The notes beneath the pieces were generated by a model. The model did not search any database. It had not been told where the DNA came from and saw only the letters and a program-made list of their open reading frames with translations. From Baffinella frigidus (lineage: Eukaryota > Cryptophyceae > Cryptomonadales > Baffinellaceae), in NCBI GenBank assembly GCA_026770585.1, contig MU646325.1, positions 751,068 to 762,633 of the forward strand: a stretch of DNA of 11,566 nucleotides, read 5' to 3'. The translations under genes were made by a program, and so were the position numbers. Positions 6,901 to 11,200 of the stretch are shown in pieces (the first letter of the stretch is position 1; every line of letters starts with the position of its first letter).

Positions 6901-7460
6901 CCGCTCGCTGGGCCAACGGCCCAGCGGCGTTAACACCAACATTTACCCTGAACCCTAAACTCGACACCCTGAACCCACCACACCCTAAAACCCCAGAACC
7001 TGAAACCTAAACCTTGAACCCTCCCAAACCCCCACACCCCACACCGCTCCGCTCCCGGAGCGGCGGACTTGGTGTCCAGTTCGAGCGGGATCTCGATTTG
7101 GACACCATCTGACCCTGAACCCTGAACCCCAACCCCCCCACCCCACACCCCTGCACCCTGAAACCTGAACCCTGAACCTTTAACACCAAACGCTGAACTC
7201 TGGGCCGGGGAACGCACTTGGTGTTGAGGACGAGCGGGATCTCGATCTGTACACCACCCAACCCTGAACCATGAACCCTGATCCCTGAACCCTGCAACCT
7301 AAACCCTGAACCCTCCCCCCCCCACTCCAAACGAGCGGCGGACTCACTTGGTGTTCAGGTCGAGCGGGATCTCGATCTGCGGGCCAGTCGCCTCTCCGCC
7401 CGGTGACGTGAACTGCGCGAAGATGCACCCCACGGGCTGCCCTTCCACGGTCTCCGCCAT
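40..7460 (-). CDS. NLE1: Notchless homologue (WD40, 60S ribosome assembly), 15 exons, C-terminus outside window
   Basis: Joined exons (listed separately) total 1137 nt, 379 codons, without a stop. The N-terminal NLE/ubiquitin-like domain (about residues 10-91) ends in IIYQPQ, followed by FRVVAVTRCSGTLPGH, which matches Notchless proteins almost residue for residue. WD40 repeats follow, with recognisable GH...WD pairs: LPGHTE, SGDATLRIWDLKTE, LKGHKNWVL, GHSKWITSLAWEP, SKDASLKVWDARTGR, TGHMSSVTSVRWGG, DGHAHW and MTGHVQ. Family proteins are about 480-520 aa, so roughly 95-110 residues (the last two WD repeats) lie left of position 1. Known role: yeast Rsa4/NLE1 sits on pre-60S particles in the nucleolus and nucleus, and its UBL domain binds the MIDAS domain of the Rea1/Midasin ATPase, which removes it. 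The start chosen is the Met at 7460; the frame stays open to a Met at 7592, a possible 44-residue extension. All introns are GT-AG. The identity is secure; exact splice sites are inferred. Confidence 0.93.
112..318 (+). repeat. Telomere-like array, TTTAGGG/TTTGGGG mix
   Basis: Interstitial G-rich heptamers filling NLE1 intron 14; interrupted by the exon 15 fragment at 176-202. Tract 202-245 is mainly TTTGGGG, and 245-305 mainly TTTAGGG/TTCAGGG. Confidence 0.9.
176..202 (-). pseudogene. 5' fragment of NLE1 exon 15
   Basis: 26 of 27 bases match the start of exon 15 (78-104). The acceptor AG is kept; the copy ends abruptly in telomere-like repeat. It lies upstream of the intact exon in transcript orientation. 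Confidence 0.85.
339..401 (-). CDS. NLE1: NLE1 exon 14
   Basis: Codes for MYLWEPSKSKKPICRMTGHV plus Gln, corresponding to LFLW.P...KKPL.RMTGHQ. Acceptor CAG, donor CAG|GTAACC, phase 0. Confidence 0.93.
404..560. repeat. Degenerate tandem repeat, TTGAGTAATTAGG type
   Basis: Several imperfect ~25-40 nt units containing GTTGAGYAATTAG or CTTGAGTAATTAGG (at about 413, 433, 457, 502, 543). Occupies NLE1 intron 13; no function visible. Confidence 0.65.
622..877 (+). repeat. Telomere-like array, TTTGTGG/TTTGGTG/TTCGGGG variants
   Basis: G-rich heptamers next to the exon 13 donor. Sub-blocks are homogeneous: TTTGGTG near 645-690, TTTGTGG near 700-755, TTCAGGG near 850-875. Confidence 0.85.
882..945 (-). 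CDS. NLE1: NLE1 exon 13
   Basis: Completes Arg, then codes for YDDALGGDGVERMVSASDDH plus Thr, matching RYN.....PERLVSGSDDFT in other Notchless proteins. Acceptor CAG|GT; donor ACG|GTTCAA, which is unusual but the only join that keeps SDDHT-MYLWEP in frame. Confidence 0.85.
1056..1166 (+). repeat. Telomere-like array, mixed
   Basis: Scattered GGGTTTAGGG and GATTCAGGGTTCAGGG units between exon 13 and the exon 12 fragments. Confidence 0.7.
1167..1204 (-). pseudogene. 3' fragment of NLE1 exon 12, outer copy
   Basis: Matches the exon 12 end with a 4-nt deletion and keeps the GT donor position. It shares with the copy at 1322 the following CACTGTCCCC and ACCAAAGCGAGAGAGA, so both arose from one duplicated ~155-bp unit. 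Confidence 0.8.
1221..1460. repeat. GA-rich tracts between exon 12 fragments
   Basis: Runs of (GA)n/(GAGC)n at 1224-1236, 1259-1276, 1383-1400 and 1421-1450, with a short telomere-like stretch at 1279-1313. Parts of two ~155-176 bp tandem units that start at 1167, 1322 and 1498. Confidence 0.7.
1322..1361 (-). pseudogene. 3' fragment of NLE1 exon 12, inner copy
   Basis: About 36 of 40 bases match the 3' half of exon 12. The donor GT is changed (CG|CTTCCT), so it is unlikely to be spliced. Lies downstream of the intact exon in transcript orientation. Confidence 0.82.
1498..1583 (-). CDS. NLE1: NLE1 exon 12
   Basis: Codes for VNHIALSTDHAMRNAPPNPK and then QAALSPQQ plus two bases of an Arg codon. 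VN.IALSTDHA matches the Notchless VNT.ALSTD.A block; the following loop is variable in the family. Acceptor CAG|GTG, donor CG|GTCCGC. It is the intact member of a cluster of exon fragments at 1167-1758. Confidence 0.88.
1596..1812. repeat. Minisatellite, GACACGTCAGTACAAAT type
   Basis: Units of about 22-33 nt containing CGTCAGTACAAATNC (three at 1596-1680, one at 1785), adjacent to the exon 12 acceptor and to its 5' fragment; both copies share the GGACACGACGGAC flank. Confidence 0.8.
1709..1758 (-). pseudogene. 5' fragment of NLE1 exon 12
   Basis: 48 of 50 bases match the 5' half of exon 12. The first codon is changed from GTG to GGG (V to G). Lies upstream of the intact exon; acceptor CAG kept. 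Its inner end overlaps the inner end of the 3' fragments by about 10 bp. Confidence 0.88.
1879..1935 (-). CDS. NLE1: NLE1 exon 11
   Basis: Codes for VWDPIKGILCRSLDGHAHW, corresponding to VW...G.LCRTLQGH.HW of Notchless. Acceptor CAG|GTG, donor TGG|GTACGT, phase 0. Confidence 0.93.
2130..2180 (+). repeat. 25-nt tandem duplication
   Basis: CTAGCTCTGTAYMRGTATAT units at 2130-2154 and 2156-2180, 22 of 25 identical. Confidence 0.85.
2200..2286 (+). repeat. Short interspersed repeat, copy 1
   Basis: Starts GGGCTCTTTCACGCTC, contains AAAGTTGACGAATTTGTACC, ends AATAGTCCGCCAATCCGGGT. One of five related copies in this window; about 85 bp. Lies antisense to NLE1. Confidence 0.8.
2417..2516 (-). CDS. 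NLE1: NLE1 exon 10
   Basis: Codes for MEFTMTGHMSSVTSVRWGGQ and then GLIFSGSEDRTIK, aligning with LTGHTQSVTCLRWGG..SASQDRTIK of Notchless. Acceptor CAG|G completes AGG (Arg) from exon 9; donor AAG|GTGAAT. Confidence 0.94.
2768..2960. repeat. Nested direct and inverted repeats (AGTAAGTTGGCCA cluster)
   Basis: A 22-bp perfect inverted repeat, 2804-2825 against 2853-2874 (27-nt loop), is flanked by AGTAAGTTGGCCA at 2768, 2881 and 2901 and closes with a perfect 10-bp hairpin with a 2-nt loop at 2938-2959 (CGCGAGAGAG). Looks like a foldback (MITE-like) element or its remains. Confidence 0.75.
3003..3025. repeat. Perfect hairpin, 10-bp arms, 3-nt loop
   Basis: GGTCTCCTCA / TGAGGAGACC around AAA. 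Confidence 0.9.
3037..3086 (-). repeat. Short interspersed repeat, partial copy
   Basis: On the minus strand reads AAAAGTTGATGGGTCTGTACC. Only the 5' part of the family consensus is present. Sense to NLE1. Confidence 0.6.
3115..3158 (-). pseudogene. 3' copy of NLE1 exon 9, truncated
   Basis: Reads TKDASLMIWDARTGR in frame with donor AG|GTCTAG, but the 5' part and acceptor are replaced by an AAT microsatellite. It shares CCCAGA and CCTTGG variants with the copy at 3305 against the intact exon. Confidence 0.8.
3163..3235. repeat. (AAT)n-like microsatellite
   Basis: Imperfect AATAAT run that replaces the 5' end of the truncated exon 9 copy at 3115-3158. Confidence 0.85.
3305..3378 (-). pseudogene. 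Full-length degenerate copy of NLE1 exon 9
   Basis: Covers the whole exon, beginning MVTVSKDA, but a 1-2 base indel shifts the frame before the WD block (GTCTGGGACGCGCGCACGGG survives out of frame). The donor GTGCGA is kept. Probably a dead exon. Confidence 0.82.
3479..3541. repeat. AGCTGGGAAA tandem repeat
   Basis: Five to six degenerate 10-13 nt units just downstream of the exon 9 donor in transcript orientation. Confidence 0.8.
3551..3615 (-). CDS. NLE1: NLE1 exon 9
   Basis: Codes for SRRMVTASKDASLKVWDART, then Gly plus two bases of an Arg codon. It matches SSKDGSVRIWDTTAGR in animal Notchless. The acceptor region reads AAGCAG|AGC, so a NAGNAG choice could add one Gln. Donor AG|GTGCGA. 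Two further degenerate copies follow downstream (3305-3378 and 3115-3158). Confidence 0.9.
3622..3795 (+). repeat. Telomere-like array, TTTGGGG-rich
   Basis: Fills NLE1 intron 8 on the exon 9 acceptor side; units TTTAGGG, TTTGGGG, TTGAGGG, TTCAGGG. Confidence 0.9.
3802..3864 (-). CDS. NLE1: NLE1 exon 8
   Basis: Codes for GHSKWITSLAWEPIHASADG plus Gln; GHSKWIT.L.WEP.H is a hallmark of Notchless. Acceptor CAG, donor CAG|GTGCTC. A 45-nt 5' copy lies upstream at 4061-4105. Confidence 0.94.
3885..3995 (+). repeat. Telomere-like array, TTGAGGG block
   Basis: About 13 nearly uniform GGGTTGA units; the variant is almost pure here and rare elsewhere. Confidence 0.9.
4061..4105 (-). pseudogene. 5' fragment of NLE1 exon 8
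   Basis: 43 of 45 bases match the first 45 nt of exon 8 (GHSKWITSL.WEP). The acceptor trinucleotide CAG is kept. Lies upstream of the intact exon. Part of its start is repeated in inverted orientation next to it (4055-4066 against 4089-4100). Confidence 0.88.
4218..4328 (+). repeat. Telomere-like array, TTTCGGG block
   Basis: TTTTGG units followed by GGGTTTC/GGGTCTC units up to the exon 7 donor. Confidence 0.9.
4330..4383 (-). CDS. NLE1: NLE1 exon 7
   Basis: Codes for TARIWDFKTGASMGGPLS (18 aa): the end of WD repeat 2 and the turn before the GHSKW block. Acceptor CAG, donor AGC|GTAAAC; the intron then enters an array of CCCGAAA units (TTTCGGG on the plus strand). Confidence 0.88.
4390..4606 (+). 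repeat. Telomere-like array, TTTAGGG then TTTGGG
   Basis: TTTAGGG-type units to 4537, then four to five 6-nt TTTGGG units (4543-4572), then TAGTGTT units, between exons 7 and 6. Confidence 0.88.
4640..4735 (-). CDS. NLE1: NLE1 exon 6
   Basis: Codes for TPIVTLKGHKNWVLCCAVSP and then DGTLAASGSMDK, matching the KGH..WVL and SPDG blocks of Notchless WD repeat 2. Acceptor CAG, donor AAG|GTGCGA, phase 0. A 46-nt 5' copy with a preserved acceptor lies upstream at 4849-4894. Confidence 0.93.
4739..5085. repeat. 32-bp minisatellite seeded at the exon 6 acceptor
   Basis: Units TTCGGGGACGCGATC...GGCGCGTT start at 4739, 4771, 4803 and 4837; another follows the exon 6 fragment at 4898, and looser units lie at 5021-5085. 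Between them, 4970-5005 holds a 17-nt direct repeat, CAGAYACACTGAAAACG. Confidence 0.8.
4849..4894 (-). pseudogene. 5' fragment of NLE1 exon 6
   Basis: Reads TPTVTLKGHKNWVLC in frame with a CAG acceptor, then breaks off inside a 32-bp minisatellite unit. The intron sequence preceding the acceptor (TTCGGGGACRCGATC) is copied too. Lies upstream of the intact exon. Confidence 0.88.
5091..5168 (-). repeat. Short interspersed repeat, copy 2
   Basis: On the minus strand reads GGCTCTTTTCC, then AAAGTTGACGGATTTGTACC, and ends GAATAGTCCGCTAAC. It begins about 10 nt after the exon 5 donor, in sense orientation. Confidence 0.82.
5177..5231 (-). CDS. NLE1: NLE1 exon 5
   Basis: Completes an Arg codon, then codes for LLTGSGDATLRIWDLKTE, the D-C strands of the first WD repeat with the WD dipeptide. 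Acceptor CAG|GT, donor GAG|GTGCGT. A copy of the short interspersed repeat begins about 10 nt past the donor. Confidence 0.93.
5237..5395 (+). repeat. Telomere-like array, TTTGGGG block
   Basis: At least eight consecutive GGGGTTT units at 5280-5342, ending in TTCAGGG units. Faces a C-rich array at 5425 (head-to-head). Confidence 0.92.
5397..5422 (-). pseudogene. Short 3' fragment of NLE1 exon 4
   Basis: 23 of 26 bases match the exon 4 end and donor (5734-5759). It lies between a G-rich and a C-rich telomere-like array, downstream of the intact exon. Confidence 0.65.
5423..5518 (-). repeat. Telomere-like array, C-rich, degenerate
   Basis: CCCTAAACCCTTAACCC and looser CCTAACC / CACCCTAACC units. 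Opposite polarity to the adjacent array at 5237-5395. Confidence 0.8.
5521..5591 (-). pseudogene. 3' half of a split older NLE1 exon 4
   Basis: Reads CSGTLPGHTEVIVCVACSPN in frame and keeps CG|GTCC at the donor. It starts with GGGAGCGTCCCGGAGCAGCG (plus-strand spelling, 5572-5591), identical to 5905-5924 and differing from the intact exon at four positions. Confidence 0.9.
5628..5650. repeat. Perfect hairpin, 10-bp arms, 3-nt loop
   Basis: GTTCGTATGA / TCATACGAAC around ACT, inside the 313-bp segment that carries exon 4. Confidence 0.9.
5736..5833 (-). CDS. NLE1: NLE1 exon 4 (first WD repeat)
   Basis: Codes for ATFRVVAVTRCSGTLPGHTE and continues to AFSPDCQ plus two bases (phase 2). This is the diagnostic linker of Notchless proteins and the first GH dipeptide. 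Acceptor CAG, donor CG|GTCCTC. The intact exon lies inside a 313-bp segment (5592-5904) flanked by a 20-bp perfect direct repeat that is itself part of a split older exon copy (see findings). Confidence 0.93.
5905..5951 (-). pseudogene. 5' half of a split older NLE1 exon 4
   Basis: Reads TTFRVVAVTRCSGTLP in frame with acceptor TAG. Its last 20 bases are repeated exactly at the start of the 3' half (5572-5591). The intact exon lies between the halves. Confidence 0.9.
5952..6168. other. NLE1 intron 3, unique part
   Basis: About 217 bp without telomere-like units; contains a GGAGGACTCCTCC palindrome near 5965 and a GA-rich tract at 6120-6148. Nothing coding seen. Confidence 0.6.
6169..6249 (-). 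CDS. NLE1: NLE1 exon 3
   Basis: Codes for 27 residues ending STEDVIKIIYQPQ, the end of the ubiquitin-like domain; human NLE1 has the equivalent YQPQ. Acceptor CAG|GTG, donor CAG|GTATAC, phase 0 at both ends. No fragment of this exon was seen in the neighbouring introns. Confidence 0.93.
6255..6417 (+). repeat. Telomere-like array, TTTGGGG block
   Basis: TTGAGGG, then about nine TTTGGGG units (6300-6358), then TTTAGGG units leading into the exon 2 fragment. Confidence 0.92.
6423..6479 (-). pseudogene. 3' fragment of NLE1 exon 2
   Basis: Reads ELLGNERSESYSFYING and then a TAG stop where the intact exon has Gln. Donor GTGGCT is kept. Lies downstream of the intact exon; dead because of the stop and the missing 5' part. 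Confidence 0.87.
6619..6697 (-). CDS. NLE1: NLE1 exon 2
   Basis: Codes for KKLNGVINELLGNE followed by EPYSFYINDQE, the centre of the NLE ubiquitin-like domain. The acidic end of this strand is where the Rsa4 residue contacting the Rea1 MIDAS domain is expected (inference from the family). Acceptor CAG, donor GTGCCT, phase 2 in and phase 0 out. A decayed 3' copy with an in-frame stop lies at 6423-6479. Confidence 0.92.
6702..6805 (+). repeat. Degenerate telomere-like array, TTTGGTG variants
   Basis: GGGGTTCGGG, TTTGGTGTTGGGTG and similar units right upstream of the exon 2 acceptor. Confidence 0.75.
7069..7100 (-). pseudogene. 3' fragment of NLE1 exon 1, distal copy
   Basis: Reads QIEIPLELDTK with donor AA|GTCCGC. 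It is followed, like the copy at 7218, by ACACCA and telomere-like ACCCTGAACC, so the two fragments are copies of each other. The flank GAGCGGCGGAC is shared with the intact exon. Confidence 0.85.
7218..7249 (-). pseudogene. 3' fragment of NLE1 exon 1, proximal copy
   Basis: Reads QIEIPLVLNTK with donor AA|GTGCGT. 30 of 32 bases match the intact exon end. Lies downstream of the intact exon. Confidence 0.87.
7348..7460 (-). CDS. NLE1: NLE1 exon 1
   Basis: Codes for MAETVEGQPV... and ends in IEIPLDLNT plus two bases of a Lys codon; donor GTGAGT (phase 2). It contains the QFTSPGGEATGP stretch typical of the start of the Notchless ubiquitin-like domain. Two 3' fragments of this exon lie downstream in intron 1 (7218-7249 and 7069-7100). 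Confidence 0.9.
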
Positions 7461-7934
7461 CCTGCTCAACCACGCGCGCTTCAGACGCGGGTGAGCAGCC
7501 GTCACGCACAGCACCCAGGGGAGCAAGAGTGAACGGAGACAGCTACCCAGGCCGCGAAGCAAGGGAGGCTGCTTCCCGAGACCCGTGCACAACCCCGACT
7601 GTGGCCACTACCTGCAAATCGGCGAGCAATTGCAGAAGAAAAGCACCCAAACGGCCCCCGTCCTCACCTGAGTTCTGACTGTTGGACTTCACGTGCGGTT
7701 CTTTTTTGAGGGACAGGAAAAACCCGATGATCCTGGGTCTCTTCCTCTTTGTGTTCTGAGCGAGTGATCACCCGCCCAACCTCCTGGGAGACTTCACGCA
7801 GTCCTCGCTCGACACCACCGTACGGGAGGATGACAAGGACCAGCCGTGGATCGCCCGCCAGGGGTTCTGGAAGGGGACCCTGGCTCGATCTCAATAACCT
7901 GTTCAAACCCAAGTCACAGGAGTTCCCGGCAAAA
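7461..7934. promoter_or_regulatory. Divergent intergenic region, shared promoter of NLE1 and rsmI
   Basis: The two start codons face away from each other across 474 bp, so this stretch should carry both promoters and 5' UTRs. I see no clear TATA box and no telomere-like repeat, unlike nearly every intron here. Both coding frames stay open into it (NLE1 to 7592, rsmI to 7749), so either start could lie further out. Promoter function is inferred from position only. Confidence 0.5.
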
Positions 7935-8243
7935 ATGGGGGCGAACTTCCCGGCTGCCGCGCGGACGGTGCGCGCGCTGGTTCTTGTTCTGGTGTGTGCG
8001 GATCTCAGCGCATCGGTCGCTTCTCCTTCCCCGCAGACGACCTTCCCGAGCTGCACACCACGAGCTGCACCCCTGGCGTTCGCCACGTCAACCTCGCCTG
8101 CATTCCTCCGCGGACCAGCCGCTCTCCTCAGGCGTCCCGCGAACAGGATCACGGCCCGCTGTCCGCTCCGCCCATCGCTCCGCCTCCCTTTCATGTGCCT
8201 GGCTGGCGCAAGCGACGATGCAGAGGATGAGGAGATAGCAGAG
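7935..8243 (+). CDS. rsmI: rsmI exon 1, bipartite targeting presequence
   Basis: Codes for 103 residues starting MGANFPAAARTVRALVLVLV. The start at 7935 has an A-rich context (CAAAAATGG) and puts the hydrophobic core where a signal peptide should be; the Met at 7749 in the same frame would bury it 62 residues in. After the core come many Ser, Ala, Pro and Arg residues and few acidic ones until DDAEDEEIAE at the end. The exon end at GAG|GTGCTT is chosen because the frame stops at 8268 and phase 0 fits exon 2. There is no homology evidence for this exon beyond its targeting character. Confidence 0.65.
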
Positions 8244-11200
8244 GTGCTTGGCCCCCAGGAATTCTTGTAGTGGTCTCAATCCAATAGCTCGCTCCGAGTC
8301 TGCCGTCTGTGCCGCCCTGGGTGAAAAGTTTGCAAGGATCTCGGGAGTATCGCACACGCTCCACACGCTCCGAGGAGCTGCGAGGTTTTCCCTTGCTTTT
8401 CCAGAAGAGCTTGAGCATGGGACCCATGCTTTCTATCTCCGGAAAATTGCATGTCCACGAGTGGTCCAAAGAGCAGGATTTGAAACGGCATTTGCCTCCC
8501 GGTAAGCCAGGCTTCGCACCAGATCAATCTCCAGCGCTGCCTCAGTCCGGTTGACAGACTATTCTCAAGGTGTCATCCTAGGTTGGTGGTACAACCCCGT
8601 CAACTTTCGAGTGAAACCCCGCCCGGTCCCTCCTAATCAGCGAGACCAAATCGACTGCAAACGAGCCAGCATCTCGAATCGCGGCCAAAACCAAAATCGT
8701 ACCGTGGAATGCTGGATTCCACTCTGTAACACCCCAGCTTCCACGATTTCATCTGCATCCACTATACTCCCTCCTCTTGGTAGGACTCACCCCCCTCCCA
8801 ATCGGCGGGACCAAATCAAAATCAGTGTGAAAGAACTTTAGATCCGTGTAGTACCAAAAAAACCGCAGGGGGTCTTAGAATGTGGGCATGCTGGTCTTGT
8901 CATCAATAAATCCTCTCAAATCAACATCTCAGTCATCTCTCATCGGCGAAAACGGTACTGATACCTCAAACCCTAAACTCTCAACCGTGCGATAGGACGG
9001 TCTTCCGCCGGCGAAGTTTCAGGTGCGAAAGTTGCACGCTGTACGTGGTCGCGACGCCCATCTAAACATTCGATCATCAAAAGGCGGACCTTCTTCAATT
9101 CTCTTTTGTTGGTCCCTGGCCAACAGACGAGAAACCCGCTGAATCCAATCAACTTCCTCCCACCGGTAGGACGGTCCTCCGCCGGCGAAGTTCCAGGTGC
9201 GAAAGGGGACGCTGTACATTGTCGCGACACCCATCGGGAACCTCGAGGATATCACCGTGCGCGCGCTCGCGGTCCAACCCTCTCCCTGTAAAGAGATTCT
9301 CTCCTAAAGCCTGAAGCCTAAACCCCGAACCGTAAACGCTAAACGCTAAATCCTAAACCCTAAACCCTAAACCCTAAAATCGCAAGCTTTGACCCTAAAC
9401 CCTGAATCCGCTGTACGTGGTCGCGACGCCGATCTGGAACCTCGAGGACGTCACCGTGCGCGCTCTCGCGGTATCCCTTAAGTGCCCAGTAGGCTCATAC
9501 GCCCTACGGTAGGGCCCTAGGACCTGCGTAGGACCTCTAGGCCCTCAAATTTGACGACCTGGGCACTTAAGGGATAAACACTGGAACCCTTTTATACTGA
9601 CCCTCTCTCTGTCAAGCAACTATTTTTGAAACCTGACCCCAAAACCTATACCCTACACCCTACACCCTAAACCCTGCACCCTATACACTACACCCTCAAC
9701 CATACGCCCCAAACCCTTCACCCTACATCCTACGCCCTAACTCCTACTCTCTACACCGTATACCCCAACCCCCAATCCTAAACCCCAAAACCTGAAGCAG
9801 GTGCTGCACGGCGTGGACGTTATCGCCAGCGAGGACACGCGGTAACGCCAATAATACTTGTAGTGTTTATATAAACATATGTTGATTTTATATAGACTAA
9901 TATATGTGAATAGACATAAATAGATGGAGAGTTTATGTAGACTAATTGATGTAACAATAGATGTAGAATTTACATAGACTATATCCACGTCTATATCAGG
10001 CAGGGGGTATACATTTAGTTGTGTAGTCTATACATCTATTCTTCATTTGTTTCTTGACGAGAACGGGCCTTTTCGCTCCAGAGTTGATGGGATTTGTAAC
10101 ATACACCCAGAACCGCAACTTCAGAATGGACCGGCAAGAAAGTCAACTTGAGAATAGGCCGGCAACCCGGGTGGGGCTTTCCTAGAAAGCGGGAGAGGAA
10201 ACCCGGTATGTTCCATCTCGTGTGGGCTGGGCTCGAAACGTTTATGGTTTAAGGTTTAGGGTTGAGAGTTGAGCGTTGAGTGTTGAGCGTTGAGCGTTGA
10301 GCGTTTAGGGATTAGGATTTAGGGCTCAAGCTTCCTGGTTTAGGGTTTAGGATCACTCAGTTCTTGGAGTGCGAGGAATAATGAACGAAACAATGAACCG
10401 CAGGCGCACAGGGCGTCTTCTGAAGCACTTTGGGATCGCGACTCCGCAGGCTTCCCCCCCCCCCCCCCCCCTTTTCTTCTTCTTCTTCTTCTTGAAACGA
10501 GTGACCCCCGCGTGTGCACTGTGGTGCCGCAACGAGCACAACTGACGCCCCCGCCCCCGCCCGGATACCCCTGGGGGGGCGTAACGTGGAGTCGCTGGGG
10601 GGCGTAACGTTGCAGACAACTCATAGGGGGCGTAACGCTGTGAACAAGCAGGTGAGCCATCACGAACACAACTGGCGCGCGGCATCGGTGCAGCTGGTCA
10701 AGCGGATGCAGACGGGCGAGAGCGTCGCGGTCTGCTCCCATCCCTCCTGAGGCGGGCCTATCTGCCCCGAGGCGGGCCTGTCTCTCACGAAAAAAATAGG
10801 ATGCTCACAACCTGTGTGAACACGAAGTGTAACTTCGTGTTCAAAACGGATGTGTGACGATAGAGTGGGGATGATGTGGATGCATGAAGATAGACACGAG
10901 ATGGTTTGATTTGGTACGGCCCTAAACCCTAAATCTTAAACCCTCAACCCTAAACCCCAAACCTCAAAACCCAAACTCCAAACCCTAAACCCTCAACCCT
11001 CAACCCCCAACCCTATTTCCTAAACCCTAACCCCTTACCCCCAACCCCGAAACCCTAAACCCCAACCCCCAAACCCCAGCATGCAATAATAATAAATAAT
11101 AAATAATAATAAATAATAAAAAACCAAACCCTAAACCGTAAGCAGGTAGTGAGCGACGCGGGCACGTCAGGCATCACGTACCCCGGGACCGAGCAAACCC

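Larger units (their letters stand above)
6945..7318 (-). repeat. C-rich telomere-like arrays, CCCTGAA type
   Basis: Three tracts (6945-7040, 7110-7198, 7256-7318) of CCCTGAACC / CCCTAAACC around the two exon 1 fragments. In the NLE1 transcript they would be G-rich, the opposite of most other NLE1 introns. Confidence 0.88.

Noticed and set aside
7664-8194. 176-codon frame on the minus strand across the intergenic region and rsmI exon 1
   Set aside because: Antisense shadow of the GC-rich presequence exon; no family resemblance.
8248-8505. 85-codon plus-strand frame in rsmI intron 1
   Set aside because: No recognisable motif, frame not joinable to rsmI exon 2 with conserved sequence; probably chance in unique intron sequence.
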